A stretch of 64,000 nt of DNA from Halobacteriovorax sp. GB3 (GTDB lineage: Bacteria; Bdellovibrionota; Bacteriovoracia; Bacteriovoracales; Bacteriovoracaceae). Below, piece by piece: positions 53,248 to 61,120 of the stretch (its first letter is position 1; the number at the start of each line of letters is the position of its first letter). The notes beneath the pieces are model-generated. The model saw only the letters and a program-made list of their open reading frames with translations. It had not been told where the DNA came from and made no database searches. The DNA lies in contig NZ_JAQSLN010000001.1 of the NCBI RefSeq assembly GCF_028649655.1, positions 620,001 to 684,000 on the forward strand, read 5' to 3'. The position numbers and the translations under genes are program-made.

Positions 53248-56200
53248 AAAAGCTAACTATTTGGTTATTTACATTCTTTGCTTTCTCTCTGTACTCTTTT
53301 GCTGAAAAAGAGGTGGTGGACAGAGCAGCATTCTTAGCAAAAGAAATACTAGATGCTAATAGTAATAGCTTCAAAGAACTTGCGGCCTCTAATCCTGAAT
53401 ATAAATACGATAATTTGATTAAACTTTTAAACAATGGTGAATCGCCTGAACTTCTTGCTAAAAGCTTAGAGGAGTTTAATCGAAATCTTCCGACGAATAA
53501 GAAAATTATTGAAGCAATCATTAATGCATCAGAAAGGAATCCTGACTTTCAAAAAAGGGCACAGCAATCACTAAGCGAAATCAAGGCGAAGCTTAGACCT
53601 GGAAGTTTAACTGGAATAACACCAAACCATTGTCTTTTATTTCTTGGGTCTTATTTTTCCACAAGAGATTTAGCATACTCATCACGCGCATTTTTCCCTC
53701 AAGGTAGCCAAGAAGACAAGGAATTTGTGTACAAAATGAATATTGCAACGACCTTAATGGAGTATGGAACACCATTGATATGCATTTTAGATATAGCTTC
53801 AAGGATGAATAATTATAAAGAGCTAATTCAGGATGTATCAAATTTTAATCGTAGTCGAGCTAATATCAAGACATTAAAAAGCATTGTAAAGGAATTTAAT
53901 CAAGATCCTAAAAGAGTAAAGGAGCGAAAAAAGCAAGCTAGTATAAAAGCTCTTAGTGAGAAGGAAAAACAAAAAGTTCTTATGCTTGCGCTTGAAAATG
54001 TTGAAAGAGAATCGATAAAGCTTCCATCAAATTCAGTGGGACAAAAATTTCAAAAATTTATGACAAGTAAGAGGATAGAGGCTCTGTTTAAAAAATATGC
54101 AAGCTCTTTAACTAAAGCAGATCTTGGTCTTCTCAAAGCTTTACAAGATAATCCTAGCTTAAAGCTACCTAGTAACAAGGTAAAATTTCTTAAAAGTTGG
54201 CAAGATTTATACAAAAGTATGGAAGATGACTTTGTAAAGCATCTCGTTCGTAATGGAGAGGGGAGTTATGAAGACTTAAAAAAAGAGCTAAGGATTTTTA
54301 GAGAAAATAATTTAAAGCATCTCAAAGAATTTGATATCCCTACATCGACTAAATTTTGCTTTGGAGCAATTGGTGGAACTATGTTAATCCAAGGTCACCT
54401 AGCTGCGATTGGTCCAAAGAAAACTATCTTCGATAATTATGAAGATGATTGGCTGAGAAGAAATAGGGATAAGTTTGTTTATTTAGGTGCGGGAGCCATA
54501 TCGGCAACTTGTTTTTCTAAAATTCCTCAGTACTTTTATCTAAAATCAACGGGTAAGTTAAATGATAAACTCGAGATGGATCAGAGAGATTATAAAATAA
54601 TGGAAGATGCATTAGAAAATGCATATGAAAGGTTTCAAAATGGTGAACGTCCTAATGTGAAAGACCTTAAAAAAACTACTCCTACAAATATTATATCGAG
54701 AACTGAAAATAAGATGATGAACTCCTATGGTGAAGAGCAGATGATAGGTGGAAAAAATAAGAGTAATCAGATTCTCTCGGTTATCAATGACCTAAAAGGT
54801 GGTGAAGCGAAACTACTTAAAATTATGAATTCTTCAATCAAAAATAATGATCACAAGTTATTTACTCAACTTACAGAATCTAAAGATCCAAAAGAATTTA
54901 AGGCCCTTGTTAAAATGTTAAAAGAGGGTGATAAGAAATCTGCTCAAGTTTTTATTGAAGAATTAAGTCAAAATAAATTTGATATGATTAAGTATCTTAA
55001 GCAACTTAGAACAGAGGTGAGGAGCAATCCCGAAACGCTTAGTCGTATTGAACAAAATCTTTTGGCGATAAAAAATGACATGCGCCTAAAGAACATAACT
55101 CCTCCAAGTGCTCAAGCATGCCTTATTGCCATTGGAACGTATGTAGGAACAAGAGATTTATTCTTTTCGATACGAAATAGTTATATTGAAAAAAAATTAG
55201 ATGAGGCATGGGCGGATACCATGGATGCTGCAGATATGTTAACAGGTCTTGGAATCGCTTATTTTTGTATGGCCGATTTCATTGTCCATGGTAAAGACTT
55301 TGCTAACTATGTTAAGTCTATCGCAAATCTTAGTAAGAATCGAAAGAATGTTCAATTGTTAATGGATTTAAGTACTAGCCTTAGAGAAAACTCTGAAATT
55401 CAAAAGAGTATTTCACGACTTTCTTTTGTCCCAAATCTTGATCGGGAGAGAATAGAGAAAATATCAGTAAAGATTGCTCAAAAAATAGAAGGAAATAAAC
55501 CAAATAGTTATCCTGGTATTTCAAAAGCATGGAAGGATTTTATCTCCTCTCATAAAATGAATAATATTTTTTCTGAATATAGAAAAAAACTTTCTTATGA
55601 ACAGAGAATAGGTCTCGATATTCTCCTAAATAAGGGAGCAACTAATATTAAAGAACAAGAAAGAGCCTTGAAAGTTATTGATGACTTTAAGTCTTTCGTT
55701 ACTTTAAACTTTGAAGAAAAATTAAAAAATCTAAACAAGACTGATAAGGAAAATTTACTGCTAGAACTTAGGAATTTAAAATCAGAGCAAAAGAGAATTA
55801 GAGCAAAGCACAAAGAGCCAGGTCTTGGTACGAAGGCGTGTTTTTGGGGGACGGGTACAATATTAGCTGGGCTTGGTTATCATGCCGCTGTTGGAAATAA
55901 GCCAAATGAATTAGATCATACGATAGAGCTAGAGCAAAGACAGAGAACTCAGGAACTATTTACTGGTGCCCAAATTATCTTTGGAGGAACATGTGGGGTG
56001 AATGTATTTTATAGCAGTTGGGATAAAATGCGTAAAAAGAAAGAGCTTAGGCAGAAGCCATTTTTAAATCTAAAGTCAGAAGACTGGGCCATGCTTGAAG
56101 AAGTTTTAGAAGAACCTGTAGAAATAAAATCGCAGTCAGGTGTTGAGCAAAAAGGTCATCAATTAAGGCTAAAAGATATTTTGCTAACAATGGCGAATAG

Positions 56201-56354
56201 GCAAGCAAGCTACGCTGTTGGTGCTAAATATGATACGAATCCTATTAAAGGAGCCAATACCCTAAAGAAGTCTATCAATAGTGGTGTTTCTCTTGACTTT
56301 CATTTAAACTTTGACAAGAAGTGCTTAGAGAGTGCATTAAAGTCAGCATTCTAA
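53244..56354 (+). CDS. Large exported protein with tandem internal duplication
   Basis: From ATG 53244 the protein has 1036 residues and a signal peptide to about 20 (YSFAE). Two halves of ~480 residues repeat the same plan: a helical segment, a CLLFLGSYFSTRDL or CLIAIGTYVGTRDL hydrophobic motif, a second hydrophobic stretch (TPLICILDIAS / LGIAYFCMADF), a charged helical part, and a closing KFCFGAIGGT / KACFWGTGTI motif with a GxxAAxG loop. No known family. Eight hydrophobic segments suggest an envelope protein. It is coupled to the preceding gene. Confidence 0.7.
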   Translation: MKKLTIWLFTFFAFSLYSFAEKEVVDRAAFLAKEILDANSNSFKELAASNPEYKYDNLIKLLNNGESPELLAKSLEEFNRNLPTNKKIIEAIINASERNPDFQKRAQQSLSEIKAKLRPGSLTGITPNHCLLFLGSYFSTRDLAYSSRAFFPQGSQEDKEFVYKMNIATTLMEYGTPLICILDIASRMNNYKELIQDVSNFNRSRANIKTLKSIVKEFNQDPKRVKERKKQASIKALSEKEKQKVLMLALENVERESIKLPSNSVGQKFQKFMTSKRIEALFKKYASSLTKADLGLLKALQDNPSLKLPSNKVKFLKSWQDLYKSMEDDFVKHLVRNGEGSYEDLKKELRIFRENNLKHLKEFDIPTSTKFCFGAIGGTMLIQGHLAAIGPKKTIFDNYEDDWLRRNRDKFVYLGAGAISATCFSKIPQYFYLKSTGKLNDKLEMDQRDYKIMEDALENAYERFQNGERPNVKDLKKTTPTNIISRTENKMMNSYGEEQMIGGKNKSNQILSVINDLKGGEAKLLKIMNSSIKNNDHKLFTQLTESKDPKEFKALVKMLKEGDKKSAQVFIEELSQNKFDMIKYLKQLRTEVRSNPETLSRIEQNLLAIKNDMRLKNITPPSAQACLIAIGTYVGTRDLFFSIRNSYIEKKLDEAWADTMDAADMLTGLGIAYFCMADFIVHGKDFANYVKSIANLSKNRKNVQLLMDLSTSLRENSEIQKSISRLSFVPNLDRERIEKISVKIAQKIEGNKPNSYPGISKAWKDFISSHKMNNIFSEYRKKLSYEQRIGLDILLNKGATNIKEQERALKVIDDFKSFVTLNFEEKLKNLNKTDKENLLLELRNLKSEQKRIRAKHKEPGLGTKACFWGTGTILAGLGYHAAVGNKPNELDHTIELEQRQRTQELFTGAQIIFGGTCGVNVFYSSWDKMRKKKELRQKPFLNLKSEDWAMLEEVLEEPVEIKSQSGVEQKGHQLRLKDILLTMANRQASYAVGAKYDTNPIKGANTLKKSINSGVSLDFHLNFDKKCLESALKSAF

Positions 56355-56515
56355 GAACTTAATCACTCAAGCCCTTATAATCATTTAACCTGTCAAACCA
56401 ATCGTAAAGTTTCATTCAAAAATTATACTATAAGCCTCAAATCAGAGTTGTAGGTTTATTTCTTGCGTCCCCTTTTGGATGGGGGTTGTAAGCTCATTTA
56501 TACTAAGGGGATTTA

Positions 56516-56838
56516 ATGTCAGATCATACGGAATATATTGGAAAGAATATAATTTGTAATTGTGCAGGAATTGGTGAAATTATAGATGTTGTTCCATTGC
56601 ATGCTGGTAGAGAGGAGTTTAGGGGATACAAAAGAAATTTGAAAAATGAATGTTAGCTCTTGTTGATAATGGATATTTCAAGGAAGGAAGTGTTGAGTAT
56701 CTCGACCAAGATGATAAATTACAGAGAGCAATTCGTAGAGGAATATCAAAAAATATTGAAATAGGTGAAAACATTACTTATCTTGATAGTGATGAACTAA
56801 TGTGGGAAGAGCAGCTCAGTAGCCACGACCATTTTTAG
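56516..56838 (+). pseudogene. Frameshifted small gene, possibly CarD-like
   Basis: ATG 56516 (AAGGGGA site) opens 46 codons that stop at 56656; a second frame carries on from 56650 to 56838. Joined by one frameshift they give a ~105-residue protein. The first part (YIGKNIICNCAGIGEIIDVV) resembles the short N-terminal beta unit of CarD-like proteins, and the second is helical, which also fits, but the match is weak. The 3' end runs into a truncated antisense gene. Confidence 0.4.
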
Positions 56839-56878
56839 CGCCAGAGTGTTCTGTTTTAATTTTCTTACTTGAGGCCAT
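56816..56878 (-). pseudogene. Truncated small gene (EHSGAKNG type)
   Basis: On the minus strand ATG 56878 follows GAGGAGAGG and encodes 20 residues containing KIKTEHSGAKNGRGY before a stop. I recall short bacterial proteins near higBA-type modules that begin this way and continue with YWG and a basic tail, so this copy looks cut off where the antisense pseudogene begins. It is 16 bp downstream of the antitoxin, in the same operon. Confidence 0.45.
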
Positions 56879-56894
56879 TGTCGTTCCTCTCCTC

Positions 56895-57173
56895 TTAAAT
56901 AGCTAGTTTAAGAGGTGCTTTATTTGCGAGTAGGGTAGATATTTTAATAAGAAGCTCCATAGAAATAGAGTTTTCACCCATGTTGGAAATTCTATTTATT
57001 CTGGCCCTAGAAGTTCCTACCATCTTTGCAATTTGTTCATGAGTAAGTTCACTTTCAGAGATAAGCTCAGCACATTTATCGTAAAGCTTGGCCTTTAAAT
57101 CCATCATATAAGCATCAATATCACTTAGGCCTAAGTCATCAGCCAACTGTTTTGCATCTTTACTAATTCTCAT
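56895..57173 (-). CDS. HigA-like XRE antitoxin
   Basis: This 92-residue protein has a helix-turn-helix at ~43-65 (THEQIAKMVGTSRARINRI) and a C-terminal helix. The sequence before it (DIDAYMMDLKAKLYDKC) is typical of antitoxins paired with Gp49-like toxins. Its ATG overlaps the end of the toxin frame by 11 bp, the usual toxin-antitoxin order for this family. The antitoxin is intact although the toxin is not. Confidence 0.8.
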   Translation of the reverse strand: MRISKDAKQLADDLGLSDIDAYMMDLKAKLYDKCAELISESELTHEQIAKMVGTSRARINRISNMGENSISMELLIKISTLLANKAPLKLAI

Positions 57174-57479
57174 CTAAAAGCTCCTTTAACCTAGAGATAG
57201 ATAATTTAATTTCTTTTTGTGGTGTTTTTTGAGTTTTCTTGATGAATGCGTGAGGTATTAAGACCTGTGTCCCTCAACACATAGGACATAGATTACTCTG
57301 TAGGCACCTTTGTTATCTTTTACCCTTAGTTCATAAGCATTTTTATGAATCTGCTTGAAGGGTTTAGATTGAGGGGCACCTAATATTTTACCTCTTTGTA
57401 ATAGAAGTAATAAAACACCAATATCTTTCTTTACTTCGCTACCCAAGGACTTAACAAATGCCTTCGCTTTTCGTTCCAT
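57163..57479 (-). pseudogene. HigB/Gp49-like toxin with a frameshift
   Basis: The first 73 codons (MERKAKAFVKSLG...YRVIYVLCVEG) match the HigB/Gp49 toxin family (PF05973) and then stop at a TAA near 57258. The missing C-terminal part is present in another frame (VLIPHAFIKKTQKTP, then IKLSISRLKELLDEN) and ends at 57163, overlapping the antitoxin start. A single inserted base in the GGG at about 57272-57275 would restore a normal ~105-residue toxin. It is either an inactivated toxin or a sequence error. Confidence 0.75.
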
Positions 57480-57594
57480 TTTACTTTTTTCATACTTTCA
57501 CTTTCAAGATATACGTTATTATTACAATACTCACGATTTCTCACGATTTTTTCTATGAATTAAAGTGAAATATCGTGAATTAAAATGAAGATAA

Positions 57595-57612
57595 CTGAAC
57601 CTATAGGTTCAG
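57595..57612. promoter_or_regulatory. Perfect 18-bp palindrome
   Basis: CTGAACCTATAGGTTCAG is fully self-complementary. It lies ~115 bp upstream of the frameshifted toxin (minus strand), where an antitoxin operator could be, but also where other regulators could bind. Confidence 0.45.
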
Positions 57613-57685
57613 AGACGTAAACGTGAAGAAGCCCATTAGGAGCGTCATTTGTTGTTTTTTTAGTGTTTTTTTAGGTCGGAATATA

Positions 57686-57740
57686 CATCGGGTAGTTCAG
57701 GCATTTGAAAGAGGCTAAAGATAGACCGGCTAGTTCTGGA
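57686..57740. repeat. TCGGGTAGTTC repeat pair
   Basis: TCGGGTAGTTCAGGCA at 57688-57703 and a diverged copy ACCGGCTAGTTCTGGA at 57725-57740. The second copy and the bases before it (GGCTAAAGATAGA) match the first copy of the 45-kb cluster (GGTTAAAGATAGA). Confidence 0.7.
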
Positions 57741-57742
57741 AT

Positions 57743-57933
57743 CATAAGTCTGATCTTTCAAGACTTCGCTCGATGAATGTTAAGAGGTTTTCGATTGATA
57801 TTATCGTAGGGTTACTTGATGATCTTAGATTTTCTATTAAGATAGATGTTAAGAAAGAATTAGTATCATCGTTTTCATTTTTGAGAATATCTATTTGGAG
57901 CACTATTACAATAATCGAAGATGAGATCTTGTA
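57743..57933 (+). pseudogene. Truncated copy of the HTH_37 antitoxin
   Basis: The frame from 57743 reads HKSDLSRLRSMNVKRFSIDI and continues like residues ~50-92 of the antitoxin at 45621, with several substitutions and a run-on tail to a stop at 57931. The N-terminal half is missing; homology begins two bases after a TCGGGTAGTTC-type repeat. A remnant of a second toxin-antitoxin module. Confidence 0.8.
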
Positions 57934-57975
57934 GGATTGTTCTCACTAATCAAGTGCTACTGTGGAGAAAATAAA

Positions 57976-58773
57976 GTGATAAAAAATAACTCTTTAAATA
58001 TTGAAGTAGAGGAAGTTGAGCCTGGTGAATATTTACCATTTTTAAAAGTCGTTTTAGACGGGGTAGAAAGAAAGCTATTACTCGATACGGGGGCCTATAA
58101 GTCTTCCATAAAGACTGATGATTGGTCTAGTCAATATCCTGCTATTGAAAGTGATCAAACTCATTTTTCTATTGGTGCATCTGGTGTCAAAGTTAAATGC
58201 GATTTAATCGAGATAAAGAATTTTGAAATTGGAAATACTAATTTAAATAATCATCGTATCGAGAGATGCAGGAGTAATATATTTGGGCTGGATTTAATTG
58301 GTGATGTCCCATTTGAGCTAGATTACAGAAATAGTAAACTAAACTATGTACAGGAACTTGATGAGTCTACTTCTCAAAAACTAGGTAGAATGAAAAAAGG
58401 ACATTTAACAGTTAGAACTAAACTTAACGAAGTGGAGTTTAATACTATTCTAGATACAGGTGCAACAGCAACAATCGTTGATCTCTCTTATGTCAAAAAG
58501 CATCCAGAACTCTTTAAGATTTTAAAAAGAGACGATGGAACTGATGGGCATAGTGGTGAATCGATAGAAAGTTATCGATACGAACTATGCGAACTCATTG
58601 TCGGAGATAAGACATTAAAAAATATTTCTATTATTTCTTTTGATTTTCCTGAAAATATGAAAAAAGGCTTTGAAGGCTCTCCAATTATGATTGGAAACAA
58701 TATTATCAGAATGGCTGCCTGGCAATTTGACCTAACTAATATGCTCTGGCGTATAAAGGATTATACGGATTAG
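57976..58773 (+). CDS. Retropepsin-like aspartic protease with two DTG motifs
   Basis: GTG 57976 with GGAGA upstream gives 265 residues; TTG 57937 is also in frame. Two related halves each carry the aspartic-protease motif: D37-T-G-A (LLLDTGAYKSSI) and D160-T-G-A (ILDTGATATIVDL), each followed by a later hydrophobic-hydrophobic-G segment (IFGLDLIGDVPFELDY; SPIMIGNNIIRM). This is like a fused retropepsin dimer (PF13650-type). No signal peptide is left at either start, which is unusual because bacterial relatives are mostly periplasmic; the 5' end may have been lost in the rearranged DNA upstream. Confidence 0.75.
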   Translation: MIKNNSLNIEVEEVEPGEYLPFLKVVLDGVERKLLLDTGAYKSSIKTDDWSSQYPAIESDQTHFSIGASGVKVKCDLIEIKNFEIGNTNLNNHRIERCRSNIFGLDLIGDVPFELDYRNSKLNYVQELDESTSQKLGRMKKGHLTVRTKLNEVEFNTILDTGATATIVDLSYVKKHPELFKILKRDDGTDGHSGESIESYRYELCELIVGDKTLKNISIISFDFPENMKKGFEGSPIMIGNNIIRMAAWQFDLTNMLWRIKDYTD

Positions 58774-58833
58774 AATTCAACAAAAAAGTCATTACATCTG
58801 ATTTTGTAATACTTCTACTAAAAGGTTAAGAGC

Positions 58834-59874
58834 ATGCGTATTGTATTGAATAATATTTTTTTAAAGTTTAAAAAATTAATAGGCCTTGAGATCTCTTTAC
58901 TTGCAGACCTTGCAATAGGTGGAAGTGACAATTTATCTAATCGGAAGTTGATAGATTCTGAAAAATATAATCTTGGCACAAGTGAGATTTCTTTCATGTA
59001 TGGTGGGTTCGATCATCACATTAAACATAGTAATTTTGAATATGATCAAGAGAAGTATCAAAATATTTTGTCTTTAATTCACAATTACTTAGACTCTACA
59101 AATTTGAAAATCTTATCTGAAATTGAATTGGCCATGGATAAAATGCGTGTGATCACTTTCTATATGGAATTAATAGAGCATTTTGAAAGTCATGAGAGTT
59201 TCGATGAGATCAAAAGAGAAAAGATATCAGTGTTGGCCCGTATCTTAATGGAGAAGGGACGTGATCGTGAAGTTGTAAAACTTGGAATGGTTTTAGGATA
59301 TTTATTTGGAGGTAATGAATTGGTTGGGAAGTATGTTGCCATGCTTGGAATGCATAGTGAATTTACCTTCTATTCAATTCCTTACATTAATCGCTATTAT
59401 CAGAACTGGGATGAACTTCTATATATTTTAATCGTTGATAGCAGTGGTTGGAGTAAGACATTTCTCCTAGATCGACTAACAGGTTTTAAAAAACCAGAGT
59501 TCTTAGAATGGTTAATTAACGGTGGGTATAAGAATGAAGGCCTCACTAATGCTAGTGCTTACGCGCTTTCGTTAATTTTTGATTTTCCAAAGCTACTTAT
59601 GAAAGATTCGCTTACAGAGTGTGAAAAAGATCTCATTTTGGATTCTGTCATTGGGCTTATGGAGTATCCTTTTTCTCATAATTTTGGTTTAATGGATAAT
59701 CCTGAAGACATTCTCATTCCATTTGTTAAAAATGCGGAAAGACTCTCACTCAATTTAGACGCTAGATATAGTGAAGCCCTTGAGTTATTAAAACAGAAAT
59801 TACCTTTAAAAAATGGAGTATTCTCAACTCATAGTGAGGAGGTTAGGCAAGCACTAACGGATCTAGTTGAATAA
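58834..59874 (+). CDS. Hypothetical protein, 346 residues
   Basis: The protein is soluble and helical, with no signal peptide and no recognised motif. The GMVLGYLFGGNELVGKYVAML and AYALSLIFDFPKLL segments look like helical-repeat units, and similar immunity-type proteins are built this way, but that is a weak guess. It follows the aspartic protease by 60 bp in the same direction and has an AAAAGG site. Confidence 0.55.
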   Translation: MRIVLNNIFLKFKKLIGLEISLLADLAIGGSDNLSNRKLIDSEKYNLGTSEISFMYGGFDHHIKHSNFEYDQEKYQNILSLIHNYLDSTNLKILSEIELAMDKMRVITFYMELIEHFESHESFDEIKREKISVLARILMEKGRDREVVKLGMVLGYLFGGNELVGKYVAMLGMHSEFTFYSIPYINRYYQNWDELLYILIVDSSGWSKTFLLDRLTGFKKPEFLEWLINGGYKNEGLTNASAYALSLIFDFPKLLMKDSLTECEKDLILDSVIGLMEYPFSHNFGLMDNPEDILIPFVKNAERLSLNLDARYSEALELLKQKLPLKNGVFSTHSEEVRQALTDLVE

Positions 59875-60128
59875 GCAAAAAGATTCTATAGGATAAAGTA
59901 TCAAAAATCTTCAATGAGATTCCAACACCTTCTTACTTAAGTAGAGAGTTCGTCCATAGTTGGGCGAAGCATGTTCTTTTAGGTTCTGAAGTTATTCTTT
60001 GGTCTTAAGAAGTAGAGGATTTTCTCAATACGCAACAAATTAGGATAGTTTCTTGAGGTCGGTTATTTTAGTCATTCGACTTAAACGAGAATGAGCCCCC
60101 AAGATCGAGGGCCAACATAGAAATTAAA

Positions 60129-60914
60129 TTACTGAAGATTAGGTGTCTTGTATTTCTTTAGCATTCTCCAAAGTAAAATGATGCTATTATCACTTTCATC
60201 GATTCTCACAACTTTAAAAGCGACAAGAATATCATAGTCACTGTATGTGATGGATCTTACTGTGTATGTGTGGCCATTTCTTACGTTAATACGAGAACCA
60301 TATTTATGACCTCTATGATGAGCTCCATTTTCAAAGCGTCTGTACTCACTTCTTACTTGGACTTCTGCTGTTGGAGTGATGTAGTTATACGAATACTCGA
60401 CTCCTGGAGTTGAAGCATTTACTTCTGTTATGTCTATGTCTCCTAAATCTGTAAAGAATCCATAATCTGCTCCAGCGAAGCCAATTTGGAATTGATTTCC
60501 TCTTAGTGATATGTCTGATCCATTACCGTATTCATGGGTTTTAAGGGCAAATGAATAGTAATTACCCCCACCGTTGATTTGAGTCAGGCTGCCAGTCGCA
60601 AGTAATCTAACGATTTTGACATCACCTTTAGAAAGGATGTCACTATACTCATCTAAGTCTTCTTGGGCAGGAGCGAGAATGCTATTCTCTAATTGAGTGA
60701 GCTTTTCTTTGAGTGTCTTGTGCTCTTCATATGAATCAACTCTCTCATCAATAGAAACAGAATAATTAATCAAGTCAATTTGATCTTTAAGATCGATTGT
60801 TGAATTTGAAATATTACCTTCTACTTGTTGGTTGTCTTCAATGTCAGCTTGGTTACAGCTAATAAGATTGATAACGATCATAACTACAGCAAAACTTTTT
60901 ATTAGGGCCTTCAT
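60129..60914 (-). CDS. Lipoprotein with one unit of a shared beta domain
   Basis: This 261-residue lipoprotein (signal ending NLISC, Cys20) has a helical linker (~40-90) and a beta-rich domain (~97-258). The domain includes FQIGFAGADYGFFTDLG, RNGHTYTVRSI and IILLWRMLKKY. The same three motifs in the same order recur in the protein at 61957, so both share a domain I do not recognise. It diverges from the TIGR02147 regulator and may be controlled by it. Confidence 0.7.
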   Translation of the reverse strand: MKALIKSFAVVMIVINLISCNQADIEDNQQVEGNISNSTIDLKDQIDLINYSVSIDERVDSYEEHKTLKEKLTQLENSILAPAQEDLDEYSDILSKGDVKIVRLLATGSLTQINGGGNYYSFALKTHEYGNGSDISLRGNQFQIGFAGADYGFFTDLGDIDITEVNASTPGVEYSYNYITPTAEVQVRSEYRRFENGAHHRGHKYGSRINVRNGHTYTVRSITYSDYDILVAFKVVRIDESDNSIILLWRMLKKYKTPNLQ

Positions 60915-61001
60915 TCACACTCCTTTCTGTGATTGCTTCTTAGGATGAATATGCTTTTAAAAACTTGGGAAAGCAATGTGCTGAAAGCTTGAAGTGAACA
61001 C

Positions 61002-61119
61002 AAAAGTGTACGATTTGATACTTAATTATCTTACGAAAAGCTATAAGTGTCTGATTTTGTATCCCGCAAGGCTACGTCAATACCTTGCTAGCTTAGTTTT
61101 GTGATGCTAAAAGTGTACG
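61002..61119. repeat. AAAAGTGTACG direct repeat pair
   Basis: The identical 11-mer lies at 61002-61012 and 61109-61119, in the divergent region between the lipoprotein and the regulator. The second copy ends two bases before the regulator ATG, where a ribosome-binding site would be expected. Probable protein-binding sites. Confidence 0.5.
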
Positions 61120-61120
61120 C

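Larger units (their letters stand above)
57480..57936. other. Intergenic stretch with palindrome, repeats and antitoxin fragment
   Basis: No intact gene. It contains inverted TCACGAT/ATCGTGA segments at ~57529-57580, a perfect palindrome at 57595-57612, two TCGGGTAGTTC-type repeats and the antitoxin pseudogene. Confidence 0.6.

Noticed and set aside
59875-60128. Possible gene fragment between the helical protein and the lipoprotein
   Set aside because: Both strands were read; no frame gives a recognisable domain and only a weak GCCC/GGGC stem is present near 60100.
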